From Flaviflexus massiliensis (GTDB lineage: Bacteria; Actinomycetota; Actinomycetes; Actinomycetales; Actinomycetaceae), in NCBI RefSeq assembly GCF_001375495.1, contig NZ_LN831058.1, positions 702,768 to 766,767 on the forward strand: 64,000 nt of DNA, given 5' to 3'. A program made the translations under genes and the position numbers. Positions within the stretch are counted from its first letter, which is position 1. The number at the start of each line of letters is the position of its first letter. Under the pieces are notes generated by a model. The model saw nothing but the letters and a program-made list of their open reading frames with translations. It had not been told where the DNA came from and made no database searches. This document shows, piece by piece, positions 25,387-34,360 of the stretch.

Positions 25387-26270
25387 CTACTGTCCTTATC
25401 TATCTTCACTAGTACTGTCTAAAACTTGCATCATCCGAATCACAGTCGGGGGTGGGTAGTGGCATGCATCATGAAAAGGCATACGTCCACCGGCCTTGTC
25501 AACCTTGCTTGATTCGACACAGGGCTTCAAATAACAGTTATATAACGAAAGTTTTTACTGATCCTGACTATTCCGCGCCCCTGCTGACTTCTGAGAGATT
25601 CTTCCAGTGAGTTTTGTGGCAACGAATGTGACCCATATTATTAAAAAATATGCGGACAAGCCGAATATATCATGTGATTATGCAACTTGTCTGAAAAAGA
25701 GCTGATGGATTCTCTGGTAGAAAATGCCCAAATCTGGCAATCGTTTCCAGCATTCTATAGATCCTGGGAGATTGCGCAAAGCATTATATGCATTTGTGAT
25801 GCAACTGTTACGAGTGAAGTGGTGGAGCCACGACGAAAGCGCTGGCTCCACCCATACACAGCATATCCGAATGATTGCCCGCCATGATCAGCTGTTGCTG
25901 CGGTGTTTTAGTAACCGGTCGGAACTCCATCGTGCACCGCGCCCATACGCTTCACTTTTTAATCCGCCAACATCGGGGAATCATCTAAGTAAAAAGTTGA
26001 GCTGATTCGAAGCTTGAGTTTCCCGCACCGCAACAAAGAAAAACTAACAGAAAACTGTCTGAAGCCCCAGATGTCCTATATGGCTGACTGCTCGTGTCAC
26101 AGCCTTTCGATGCGGATATGGCTGAAGGTTTGTGCGGGGTATGAGGGCTAGGGCAAATAGGCAGGAAGCGCGGCCAATAGACAGGAAGTGGGTCTTAAGA
26201 TCGGGCTTTTTGTTGCTATGATGCGGGAAAGTTGCGATCTTTTAGAGTCCTGCTGATCGGGTACCCAGGC
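25387..26270. other. Gene-poor, locally AT-rich stretch beside tRNA-Arg
   Basis: About 880 nt with no gene that I can support. The first part should hold the promoter of the glycine-betaine operon. From about 25500 to 26130 base composition shifts clearly toward AT. Two small open frames (25687-25887 and 25724-26005) lack ribosome-binding sites and recognisable motifs. The stretch ends at the 3' end of tRNA-Arg(ACG), a common integration target, so it may be the scar of a lost element. No direct repeat of the tRNA end was found. Confidence 0.45.
25821..25852. repeat. 10-bp inverted repeat in the AT-rich stretch
   Basis: GGTGGAGCCA and TGGCTCCACC are separated by 12 nt. It could be an old terminator; no U tract follows. 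Confidence 0.4.
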
Positions 26271-26273
26271 AAA

Positions 26274-26303
26274 GAAAAACCCCACCTGCTGGGAGGTGGA
26301 GTT
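26274..26303 (-). terminator. Rho-independent terminator of tRNA-Arg
   Basis: On the minus strand CTCCACCT, a 6-nt loop and AGGTGGGG are followed by TTTTTC, just downstream of the tRNA. Confidence 0.8.
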
Positions 26304-26314
26304 TATTCCTTTTG

Positions 26315-26387
26315 CGCGCCCGGAGGGATTCGAACCCCCAACCTTCTGATCCGTAGTCAGATGCTCTATCCGTTGAGCTACGGGCGC
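26315..26387 (-). tRNA. tRNA-Arg(ACG)
   Basis: 73-nt cloverleaf: acceptor GCGCCCG/CGGGCGC, D-arm AGCTCAACGGATAGAGC, anticodon loop CTACGGA (ACG) and T-loop TTCGAAT. CCA is not encoded. Its A34 is the expected substrate of TadA, which is encoded at 51452. Confidence 0.97.
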
Positions 26388-26514
26388 GTGTCGCTTGGAC
26401 GTCATTCATCATAGCGCTCTTTTTGCTTCAGATGCGAACTCAAGAAGCATGAAAGGCGTCACCCTTATTGGCCACGGGCGGAGAAAGGATTCTCGGACGT
26501 GAGACGGGAGCGGT

Positions 26515-27792
26515 TTAGCCGATGGCGTCGAGGCGCTTTGCGAGGCGCGGGCGAACGGGAATGTCCCAGGTTCCAACAAACTCTTCAACATTGCCCTTGA
26601 ACTGCCTCTTGAAGTGCAGCACCCCAGCATCGCTTGCTTCGTCGGTGAAGATGCCGGTGATGCCAAAGGTGTTGTAGCGGTCGATCTCGTTTTCGGTTGC
26701 CCACTCGAGCATGGCCCGGTGAATGAGGTAGATCCCGTAGTAGGACTGGTATTCCCGGTAGGAGCCTGAAAGCAGGTAGACGAGTTCGTTGGGGCAGGCA
26801 ATATAGAACGAGCCGGCGAGAATGATCTCGTTCCCCGACTTGGCCTGGTGCTCGCGTGTTTCCTCTGCCCTGCGTTCCAGAACACCAAGGCGATCCCGGG
26901 CCTCATTGCGTGCGGTGCGTTGCTTCTTTGCGAGGTTCTTGCCTTCGGCTTGGAGGGAGGCCTCCTGCTCGTCGATAGTGGCGATCTTGGCCTCGAGTTC
27001 GGTTACTTCGGCCTCCACACCCGCCAAGTATTCGTCGCAGTTGAGAACTGCGACGGGTGCAAATACGCGGTCCGGCCGCGTGCGCTTGAGTCCGCGATAG
27101 AACTCCATCGCCTGATCGGAGATCTCCTGCATGGCCGACCTGTCGGCCGTGTGGCTGAGGATGTCTTGGAGGATGTCGAATTCGTTCTCTTCGAGGAATC
27201 GCACCGTTACTCCCGGTGTGCCGGCCCTGTTGAAGCCGGTCCGAACGACCTGCCCAACGGACTTTGTCACCTCCTGGAAGGTCATTCCAGAGATGTCCTT
27301 CGTGTAGAAGAAGCGGGCCTGAATATCGGCAGCGTCATAGAATTCGCGAGGAATCCGCACCCCACCCAGCCTCGTCATCGTCTCCTCGAACGTGGTGGCG
27401 ACAGGATTGTCGGAAACGGGGGTGATGTCCTCGTAGAAGGTCTTCGGCAGGAGCGGATTGAAACGGATCGAGAGGACGGTCTTGTCCTTTTTCACGTACT
27501 TGATGAGCTCGTCAAAAAAGAATCTAGTGAGTTCCGTATTTGAATAGTCGAGGGTCGGGCCGTAGGCAATGTTGACGCGTTTGAAGATCTTCTTCCACGG
27601 CTGGTAGCGGATGAGGGCGGCGGCCACGATTTTCTCCTCCCCGTCAACCGTGTCGACAACCCCAACTTCTGCCACATCGGTTCCCTCTGCACGGCGCTCG
27701 GCTGCATAGCCGGGCAGCTGCGGGAACAGGATCCTGTCCTGATCGTAAGCGAACCGGCTGTAGGCGGAGGTGGAGAGTCGAGTAAAACGCAT
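26515..27792 (-). CDS. FemA/FemX-type aminoacyltransferase (peptidoglycan bridge)
   Basis: This 425-residue protein matches the FemAB family: two GNAT-like domains, interrupted between about residues 250 and 330 by a long charged coiled coil (EAEVTELEAKIATIDEQEASL...), the arm seen in FemA structures. The C-terminal part has AGSFYIACPNELVYLLSGSYREYQSYYGIYLIH, here covering about residues 330-363. FemX enzymes add amino acids from aminoacyl-tRNA to lipid II side chains. ATG 27792 lies 6 nt behind CATAAT. The ATP-grasp ligase gene just upstream on the same strand probably acts in the same bridge pathway. Confidence 0.88.
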   Translation of the reverse strand: MRFTRLSTSAYSRFAYDQDRILFPQLPGYAAERRAEGTDVAEVGVVDTVDGEEKIVAAALIRYQPWKKIFKRVNIAYGPTLDYSNTELTRFFFDELIKYVKKDKTVLSIRFNPLLPKTFYEDITPVSDNPVATTFEETMTRLGGVRIPREFYDAADIQARFFYTKDISGMTFQEVTKSVGQVVRTGFNRAGTPGVTVRFLEENEFDILQDILSHTADRSAMQEISDQAMEFYRGLKRTRPDRVFAPVAVLNCDEYLAGVEAEVTELEAKIATIDEQEASLQAEGKNLAKKQRTARNEARDRLGVLERRAEETREHQAKSGNEIILAGSFYIACPNELVYLLSGSYREYQSYYGIYLIHRAMLEWATENEIDRYNTFGITGIFTDEASDAGVLHFKRQFKGNVEEFVGTWDIPVRPRLAKRLDAIG

Positions 27793-27798
27793 GCCCCT

Positions 27799-27804
27799 AT
27801 TATG
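27799..27804 (-). promoter_or_regulatory. -10 box of the femX-type gene (leaderless)
   Basis: CATAAT on the minus strand, 6 nt (AGGGGC), then ATG 27792. It implies that the gene can be expressed apart from the ATP-grasp gene upstream. Confidence 0.5.
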
Positions 27805-27908
27805 CCCCTGCCAAGCAGTGAAGCGAGGAACCCCCGGATTCCCCTTTCAGCTACTCTTCAGGCCAGCAATGACGCAATGACTGCGGTGACTGGTGTGCGC
27901 GTTCTTTT

Positions 27909-29165
27909 CTAGAACGTGGTGGCAGATGGTTTCGGGTAGGTGCGGAGGAGGGCGCGCAACTGGTTGAAATCTGCCGCGTAACGGTACGCGAAGCGCTTGA
28001 TGTTGGGGTCTTTCCGGTACAGGAGGGGGTGGACTGGTCGTCTCTTCAGCATGAGTTTGACCAGGTGCTTGCGAAGGTCCTTATCCGTGACCCACCGTAG
28101 GACCGTGACCGGGGGAACGAAGGCGTACACACCTTCCCTGTTTGCAATCTTCGGTGCGAGCTGCTTGCCGTCAATGAAGTCTGCGACCATGGCGGATGCC
28201 AGGTTAACGCCGCCCACAGCAACGAAGTAGGAGCCGCGTCCCCAGCGCGGATTGACGTCCAGCACGTAAGCCTGGTTGGTGCGGGAATCAATCTTGATGT
28301 CGATGGAGAAGAATCCGCGAAGTCCGAGCTCGGCAATAATCTGCTCCGCCATGCCACTCAGTTCTGGATTCTCAACAACGTGGATGATTCCGGCGTTACC
28401 AATAAAGGAAGTCTGGTGCAGGCCGAGAATCTGACGGCCCGTTGCGACCCCGGTGATAGTTCCTCTTGAATCGACGTAGCCTGACACGATCCACGAGTAG
28501 GTATCGTCCCCCACCACCATGTCCTGAACCAGCATCTTTCCCCTAAAACCGGCCTCCCGAATGGTGTTGAGGATGGTGATTGCTGATTCCAGGTCCTGTG
28601 CTGAGTAAGCTTTGCGCTGGCCGGGGAAGTTCAGCTTCCCGTACTCCATGCCGCCTTCCTGGGGCTTGATGACGGCCGGGAAGGAGATTGGTGTTAACAG
28701 TTCGGTCCATGAGCCTGGGTCGGTTGCGAGGCCGACTTCAACGGTTGTCACGGTTGGGAACCTAAGCCTGACACAAATATCGTGCAGGACTGCCTTGTCG
28801 GAGGCTCGCTCCACGATCTCTGTGGGAGCAAGAGGAATGACGTACCCGGCCGCTTCGAGACGGTCCCGGTAGCGAAGCACAAGATCAACGTCGCGATCCA
28901 TGAACGGCATGAGAATAGGAGTCCGATCCGTATCCGCGATCTTCTCCAGGGTACCAATCATGAGATCGTCGTTTAAGGTCCCGCCCTTACCAACGTAGAC
29001 GGGGTCGATGATGTTCGAGTTGGAAATGGAGCCGCGGGACATACCCGAGACGGTGACCGACGTACATCCGAACGCTTCGTGGAACATGCGGGCGCACGAG
29101 TACGTTCCAACATCGGTTCCGAGCAGCACGGGCATGAGTTCCGGTCGCGAAGCGCTAGTAGCCAT
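27909..29165 (-). CDS. ATP-grasp carboxylate-amine ligase
   Basis: About 418 residues. An N-terminal Rossmann-like part (MPVLLGTDVGTYSCARMFHEAFG) leads to an ATP-grasp fold with FPAVIKPQEGG, LVQDMVVGDDTYSW, and the metal-binding segment SIDIKIDSRTNQAYVLDVNPRWGRGSYF, described here as residues near 300-330. Similar ligases include the D-aspartate ligase that builds interpeptide bridges. With FemX next door, a bridge-acid ligase is the best guess; the amino acid cannot be predicted. The start is uncertain: ATG 29165 fits family N-termini, and ATG 29228 and 29264 are also in frame. Confidence 0.8.
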   Translation of the reverse strand: MATSASRPELMPVLLGTDVGTYSCARMFHEAFGCTSVTVSGMSRGSISNSNIIDPVYVGKGGTLNDDLMIGTLEKIADTDRTPILMPFMDRDVDLVLRYRDRLEAAGYVIPLAPTEIVERASDKAVLHDICVRLRFPTVTTVEVGLATDPGSWTELLTPISFPAVIKPQEGGMEYGKLNFPGQRKAYSAQDLESAITILNTIREAGFRGKMLVQDMVVGDDTYSWIVSGYVDSRGTITGVATGRQILGLHQTSFIGNAGIIHVVENPELSGMAEQIIAELGLRGFFSIDIKIDSRTNQAYVLDVNPRWGRGSYFVAVGGVNLASAMVADFIDGKQLAPKIANREGVYAFVPPVTVLRWVTDKDLRKHLVKLMLKRRPVHPLLYRKDPNIKRFAYRYAADFNQLRALLRTYPKPSATTF

Positions 29166-29310
29166 ATTGTGAGTGTGCCACAGCGGATCGTCTTCGAGGC
29201 GGAACGAAGCGTATCGAGTTCTGCTCATAAGCAAATACCTGTTGCCCTTTGACCCTGCCGACATACGATGAGACCAGCATTAGGACACGAATGGGAAATG
29301 GTGGCTAAAG

Positions 29311-29937
29311 ATGAGAATTGACCTGTGGACCGACATTGTTTGTCCCTTCTGCTACATCGGTGAGGCACGGTTGCACCGCGCACTCGAAGCCGAGGGCATC
29401 ACCGCGAATATTCGCTACCACTCATTCGAGCTTGACCCGACCGTGACGGAACCGGTCGATGGTGCAGAACACATGGCTCGAACCAAGGGCGCGGACATCA
29501 AGCAGATCACGCAGATGGAAGAGCAGCTGAAGGGAATGGCGGAAGGCGAAGGCCTGACCTACGAAGTGCACCGCCAGATGGGACCCACTGTCCCCGTTCA
29601 CCGCATCGCCCAATACGCCAATCAGGTGAGCCACGAAATGGGACTCACCTACTTCCGTACCGTCCAAACCGCCTACTTCGAGGGACGTCTCGACCCGTTC
29701 GATACGGAAGCGATCCTCGAGGTTGCCGAGCACGTGGGGCTCGACCGTGAAGGCGCAGAGGATGCTCTGACAAATGACGCGATGCTCCAGGCCGTACGAG
29801 AGGACCAGGCGATTGCTCGCCAGCTCGGCATCAACGGAGTTCCCTACATTCTTCTCGAGCAGAAGCTAGCAATTCCCGGCGCCGTCAGCCTCGAACAATT
29901 CCAGGGCGCCCTGCGTCAGGTGAAGGAGATGGCATGA
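29311..29937 (+). CDS. DsbA family oxidoreductase, FrnE-like
   Basis: This 208-residue cytoplasmic protein has the thioredoxin-fold active site CPFC at residues 11-14 (DIVCPFCYIGEARL), a helical insert and the cis-Pro region NGVPYILLEQK. FrnE-like proteins act as disulfide isomerases or glutathione-transferase-like enzymes in oxidative stress and polyketide clusters. GGTGG precedes ATG 29311. The stop overlaps the start of a 56-residue CGxxGC protein, probably co-translated. Confidence 0.9.
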   Translation: MRIDLWTDIVCPFCYIGEARLHRALEAEGITANIRYHSFELDPTVTEPVDGAEHMARTKGADIKQITQMEEQLKGMAEGEGLTYEVHRQMGPTVPVHRIAQYANQVSHEMGLTYFRTVQTAYFEGRLDPFDTEAILEVAEHVGLDREGAEDALTNDAMLQAVREDQAIARQLGINGVPYILLEQKLAIPGAVSLEQFQGALRQVKEMA

Positions 29938-30104
29938 GTAGGGGATTCGAAGGGCTTGATCTGTCCAAGCTCGTCACGATTGACACGGCAGACATTGATG
30001 CGTGCGGTGTCGATGGGTGCGGACCGGTCTTGGAGACTTCCGAGAACCAGAACGGTGAAAACGTAAGTGGAGTCGAGAGTAAGGACTCTCGTGACCGCAA
30101 GTAG
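29934..30104 (+). CDS. 56-residue acidic microprotein with CGVDGCG motif, coupled to frnE
   Basis: ATG 29934 overlaps the FrnE stop codon (ATGA), so ribosomes can pass straight on. The product starts MSRGFEGLDLSKLVTIDTA, has two cysteines in a CGVDGCG motif (residues 24-30) and ends in a hydrophilic, charged tail. The motif could bind a metal or be a redox partner or substrate of the FrnE CPFC site. No family is recognised. Support for translation rests on the overlap and on a strong terminator 82 nt downstream. Confidence 0.6.
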   Translation: MSRGFEGLDLSKLVTIDTADIDACGVDGCGPVLETSENQNGENVSGVESKDSRDRK

Positions 30105-30185
30105 GAAACCCTACATCAGTGCCCTGAAAGCCCTAAGCGAATGCGTTTCTGAGCCGAGGGCGCTGAAGTTTGGGTGAATAGTCGT

Positions 30186-30215
30186 GAGTGGGCCGGTCAA
30201 GAGACCGGCCCACTC
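30186..30215. terminator. Bidirectional hairpin between the FrnE operon and the ABC exporter
   Basis: A 13-bp perfect stem, GAGTGGGCCGGTC / GACCGGCCCACTC, with a 4-nt loop, between convergent genes. Confidence 0.75.
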
Positions 30216-30265
30216 CTTGCTTCACGTGTTTCCCTCACCTCACGATGCGGGAAACACCAGTCTGG

Positions 30266-32344
30266 TTAGAATTCCGTGTCACCGGGCTCTGGGAGCTTGG
30301 GCATGTCCACCGTGGGAACCTCATCCGGGTCCGAGCCCTGGTTGAACTGGGACATGTAGAGGCGATAGTAGGCACCCTCCTGCCGGAGCAGGCTCTGGTG
30401 GTTGCCTTGCTCAACGATCGCACCGTTCTCCATGACGAGAATGATGTCGGCCTCACGGATGGTAGAGAGCCTGTGTGCGATCACGAAGGAGGTGCGGTCC
30501 GAACGGAGCGCCGCCATGGCCTCCTGCACGAGAACCTCGGTACGCGTATCAACCGACGACGTTGCCTCATCCAGGATGAGGAGGGCTGGTTGGGCGATGA
30601 AGGCACGAGCAATAGTGATGAGCTGGCGTTCGCCGGCTGAAATGTTCTCACCGCCGTCCTCGATGACCGTCTCGTAGCCATCGGGGAGAGTGTGGACGAA
30701 ACGATCAACATAGGTTGCCTTGGCTGCTGCGATGACTTCGTCATCGGTCGCATCCAAGCGTCCGTAACGGATGTTGTCCATGATTGTGCCGCCGAACAGG
30801 ACCGCGTCCTGCAGCACCATGCCGATCCGTGACCGGAGTTCGCCGCGCTCCAGCAGGGCAGTATCGACACCGTCGAGCCTGATCTGGCCGGACTGGATGT
30901 CGTAGAACCTCATGATGAGGTTGACGAGAGTGGTCTTGCCAGCACCGGTGGGCCCAACGATCGCGACGACCTGACCCGGTTCCGCCGTGAGCGACAGGTC
31001 GGTGATCAGCGGCTTATCGGGGCTGTACGAGAAGGCAACATGATCGAATTCGATCTTGCCCTGCACGGGCTGTGCGAGCTCTGCGGGCTGGGGGCCTGCC
31101 GGATCGAGTGTGCCGAGCTGTTTCTGTTCGCGCAGATCAGGAACCTGCTCTTCAGCGTCGAAGAGTTCGAAGATGCGTTCTGCCGAGGCGACACCGGAGA
31201 TCAGCATGTTGGCCATGCCAGCAACCTGGCCGAGCGGCTGGTTGAATTCACGGGAGTACTGGATGAAGGCGGTGACAGCACCGAGGGTCATCTGTCCATT
31301 TGCGACCCGCAAGCCACCCACAACCGCGATACCGACGTAGCCGAGGTAGTTGACCCACTGCATGATCGGCATGATCATGCCCGAGTAGAATTGTGCCTTG
31401 AAGGAAGCGTCGTAGAGTTCCTCGTTGCGTTCGCGGAACTTTTTCCCCATCTCATCCTGACGGCCGAAGGCTGTTATGAGATCGTGCCCGGTGAAGGACT
31501 CTTCGATGTGGCCGTTGAGGCGGCCCGTGTGACGCCACTGGTCGGTGAACATCCGCTGTGACTTCGTGCCGATAATCCCGATGACAATCCCGGAGAGGGG
31601 AAGGGCGATGAGGGCGATGAGCGCGAGCTGCCAGGACAGGGAGAACATCATGATGATGATGCCGATGATGGTGAGCACGGAGTAGATGACGGACGTGAAG
31701 GCCTGCTGCATGGCGTTCTGGACGTTATCAACATCGTTCGTGGTGCGGGACAGAATGTCGCCGCGCGAGTTCCTGTCGAAGTAGGACAGGGGCAGGCGAT
31801 TGACCTTCCGTTCGATGTCCTCCCTCATGCGGAAGATCATGCGCATGACCACATCGTTGAGGATGCGGCCCTGCAACCACATGAAGAACTGGGACATGAG
31901 GTACATGCCGAGCACGATGAGTATGAGACGGCCGAGTTCCGAGAAGTCGATTCCCGCACCGGGAACGAACTGCATGCCGGAAAGCATGTCAACCAGCTGA
32001 GTCTGCCCAGCCGCAGCCAGCCCCTCGATCACTTCCTCACGAGACAGCGTGGCCGGCATGTCAGAACTCATGAAACCGGTGAAGATGACATTCATGGCGT
32101 CGCCCAGAATTGAGGGTGCCCACACGCTAAGAACAACGGCGATCACGACCATGACAAACACGACCGTGAGTGCAAGCTGTTCGTGCACGAACAGGCGTAG
32201 GAGGCGCATGGCGGAGGGCCAGAAGGCCTTTGCCTTCCGGGGTGGGGCAGCATCTCCCCAGTCCCCCATATCGACCGAGTCCTGCAGTTCCGCAATCTCT
32301 TCCTCGGTCAGGGTCCCGTTCGACTGGTTCTTGTCGGTGCTCAT
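30266..32344 (-). CDS. ABC exporter half-transporter, canonical ATPase subunit
   Basis: 692 residues. An N-terminal cytoplasmic extension of about 45 residues leads to a six-helix type IV exporter domain, then an NBD with Walker A GPTGAGKTT, signature ISAGERQLITIARAF, Walker B LLILDEATSSVD with catalytic Glu, and H-loop VIAHRLST. It overlaps its partner gene by 4 nt. With the partner's degenerate site, the pair fits heterodimeric exporters such as TM287/288, BmrCD or TmrAB, which export drugs or lipids. The substrate is unknown. Confidence 0.93.
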   Translation of the reverse strand: MSTDKNQSNGTLTEEEIAELQDSVDMGDWGDAAPPRKAKAFWPSAMRLLRLFVHEQLALTVVFVMVVIAVVLSVWAPSILGDAMNVIFTGFMSSDMPATLSREEVIEGLAAAGQTQLVDMLSGMQFVPGAGIDFSELGRLILIVLGMYLMSQFFMWLQGRILNDVVMRMIFRMREDIERKVNRLPLSYFDRNSRGDILSRTTNDVDNVQNAMQQAFTSVIYSVLTIIGIIIMMFSLSWQLALIALIALPLSGIVIGIIGTKSQRMFTDQWRHTGRLNGHIEESFTGHDLITAFGRQDEMGKKFRERNEELYDASFKAQFYSGMIMPIMQWVNYLGYVGIAVVGGLRVANGQMTLGAVTAFIQYSREFNQPLGQVAGMANMLISGVASAERIFELFDAEEQVPDLREQKQLGTLDPAGPQPAELAQPVQGKIEFDHVAFSYSPDKPLITDLSLTAEPGQVVAIVGPTGAGKTTLVNLIMRFYDIQSGQIRLDGVDTALLERGELRSRIGMVLQDAVLFGGTIMDNIRYGRLDATDDEVIAAAKATYVDRFVHTLPDGYETVIEDGGENISAGERQLITIARAFIAQPALLILDEATSSVDTRTEVLVQEAMAALRSDRTSFVIAHRLSTIREADIILVMENGAIVEQGNHQSLLRQEGAYYRLYMSQFNQGSDPDEVPTVDMPKLPEPGDTEF

Positions 32345-34098
32345 GCGAGTTCCTCCTTGCTGATCTGCGAATCAACAATTTCGCGGTATGTGTCGGATGA
32401 GGACAGGAGCTCGTCGTGCGTGCCCTGGGCAACGATCTGTCCCTCTTCGAGGACCAGGATCTGGTCGGCCTCGGTAATGGTGGAGACGCGCTGGGCGACG
32501 ATGATGACCGTCGCGCCCTCCGTGTAGTCATCGAGGGCTGCACGCAGATTCGCGTCCGTCGTCACGTCCAGGGCCGAGAACGAATCGTCGAACAGATATA
32601 TGCGGGGCTTCGCGGTGAGTGCGCGGGCGATGCACAGGCGCTGACGCTGACCACCCGACACGTTCGTGCCGCCCTGCGAGATCGCAGAATCCAGACCGTC
32701 CTTGAGATCCTCGCCCGAACCGGTTGTCCGCTCCTTGACGAACTCGGTTGCCTGAGCGGTATCGAGTGCCGCCCACATGTCCTCCTCCGTTGCCTCGGGA
32801 GCACCGAACTGGAGATTGTCAGCAATCGTTCCCGAGAACAGGTAGGGCTTCTGCGGAACCAAGCCAACGGCCTGCGTGAGAGAGGCACGGGACAGTTCGT
32901 GAACCGGAACCCCATCGATCAACACCTGACCGGAGGTCGCGTCATAAAGGCGCGGAATCAGATTAATGAGAGTGGTCTTACCGGAACCGGTGGAACCAAT
33001 AATTGCGGTGGTCTTGCCGGGGTGGGCAGTGAACGAAATGCTGTCCAGCACCGGGGATTCAGCTCCCGGGTAGGAGAACGACACATCCCTGAATTTAACC
33101 TCACCAGCATGCGTTTCCGGCATGCGCGGCTGGGCCGGCTCCACGACCGACGTTTCAGTCCCCAACACCTCACCGATGCGGCGTGCACAGATGATGGCGC
33201 GCGGGAAGATCATGAACATGAATGTTCCCATCATGACCGCAACCAGGATCTGGAGAAGATACTGCATGAATGCGGTGAGTGACCCAACATCGACCAGGTC
33301 CTGATCGACACGGTGTCCACCAAACCACAAGACTGCCGCGGTTGCGAGGTGCAGAATGATCGTGACGAGCGGACCCATGATGACAAACAGACGACCAATA
33401 CGGACTGAGATGTCGGTCAGATTCGCATTTGCATCCGTGAACCGCTCCGTCTCGAACCGCTCCCGACGGAACGCACGAACAACACGGATACCCATGACCT
33501 GCTCACGCATGACACCGTTGATCTTGTCGATCGCGTCCTGCATCTTCTGGAACTGTGGCATGAGGATCGCAACAAGAATGGCGAGCATGACAAGAAGAAT
33601 CGGGACCGACGTCCACACGAGCCACGACAGGCCCGGATCCTCCCGAATCGCCATGACAATACCGCCGAGCGACATGATCGGCACCATGACCACGAAGTTC
33701 AAGGTCATGAGCAGAACCATCTGAACCTGTTGCACGTCATTCGTGGCGCGAGTAATGAGGGTGGGTGCACCGAACTTCCCGATCTCCTCGGCAGAGAATG
33801 TGTCGACGCGGGAATAGACGGCATGGCGCAGGTCGCGACCAACAGACATCGCAGCTCTCGCACCAAACCACACGGCAAGAACAGCGGTAACAAGCTGAGC
33901 AAGCGCAACGGCAAGCATGATGCCGCCCGTGCTCCAGATATATCCCGTGTCACCTGTCGCGACACCGTTATCAATAATGTCTGCGTTCAAACTAGGTAAA
34001 TAGAGAGTCGCGAGAGTGGTTGCGGTTTGCAGGATCACCACGGCAACCACCTGCCACTTATACGGCTTAAGGTAGTGCCGGATCAGCTTCCACAGCAT
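32341..34098 (-). CDS. ABC exporter half-transporter, degenerate ATPase subunit
   Basis: 585 residues from ATG 34098 (MLWKLIRHYLKPYKWQVV), with GGAAGTGAG upstream; a longer frame begins at 34176. Six transmembrane helices are followed by an NBD with Walker A GSTGSGKTT and signature VSGGQRQRLCIARAL. The catalytic Glu of Walker B is Asp (FDDSFSALD) and the H-loop His is Gln (IIVAQRVST). These two changes mark the inactive site of heterodimeric exporters. It is the first gene of the two-gene operon. Confidence 0.92.
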   Translation of the reverse strand: MLWKLIRHYLKPYKWQVVAVVILQTATTLATLYLPSLNADIIDNGVATGDTGYIWSTGGIMLAVALAQLVTAVLAVWFGARAAMSVGRDLRHAVYSRVDTFSAEEIGKFGAPTLITRATNDVQQVQMVLLMTLNFVVMVPIMSLGGIVMAIREDPGLSWLVWTSVPILLVMLAILVAILMPQFQKMQDAIDKINGVMREQVMGIRVVRAFRRERFETERFTDANANLTDISVRIGRLFVIMGPLVTIILHLATAAVLWFGGHRVDQDLVDVGSLTAFMQYLLQILVAVMMGTFMFMIFPRAIICARRIGEVLGTETSVVEPAQPRMPETHAGEVKFRDVSFSYPGAESPVLDSISFTAHPGKTTAIIGSTGSGKTTLINLIPRLYDATSGQVLIDGVPVHELSRASLTQAVGLVPQKPYLFSGTIADNLQFGAPEATEEDMWAALDTAQATEFVKERTTGSGEDLKDGLDSAISQGGTNVSGGQRQRLCIARALTAKPRIYLFDDSFSALDVTTDANLRAALDDYTEGATVIIVAQRVSTITEADQILVLEEGQIVAQGTHDELLSSSDTYREIVDSQISKEELA

Positions 34099-34360
34099 GG
34101 GGCTCACTTCCGAAGATGGGTGCGTCCTCGAGGCTCGAAGATCGTTGCGGCCATGCGGATCACGCCAGACCGACAAGATAACCTACCATCCGCTACAGGC
34201 CACGAGAAGAATAGAAACGTAGGCCACAGTTACCCCACCCGTGAACCGCGGTATAGAGCAGAGACCCGATTGTGAAGCGAGCGAATCGGACAACAATGTG
34301 CCAATTACTACAATGAACGATCCTGGCGGGCTAGGCTTTCAGAAAGGAGTGGGGGCAACA

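Noticed and set aside
25687-26005. Two small open frames in the AT-rich stretch (66 and 93 codons)
   Set aside because: One starts at TTG, neither has a ribosome-binding site or a -10 box at the right spacing, and neither product shows a motif. They overlap each other in different frames.
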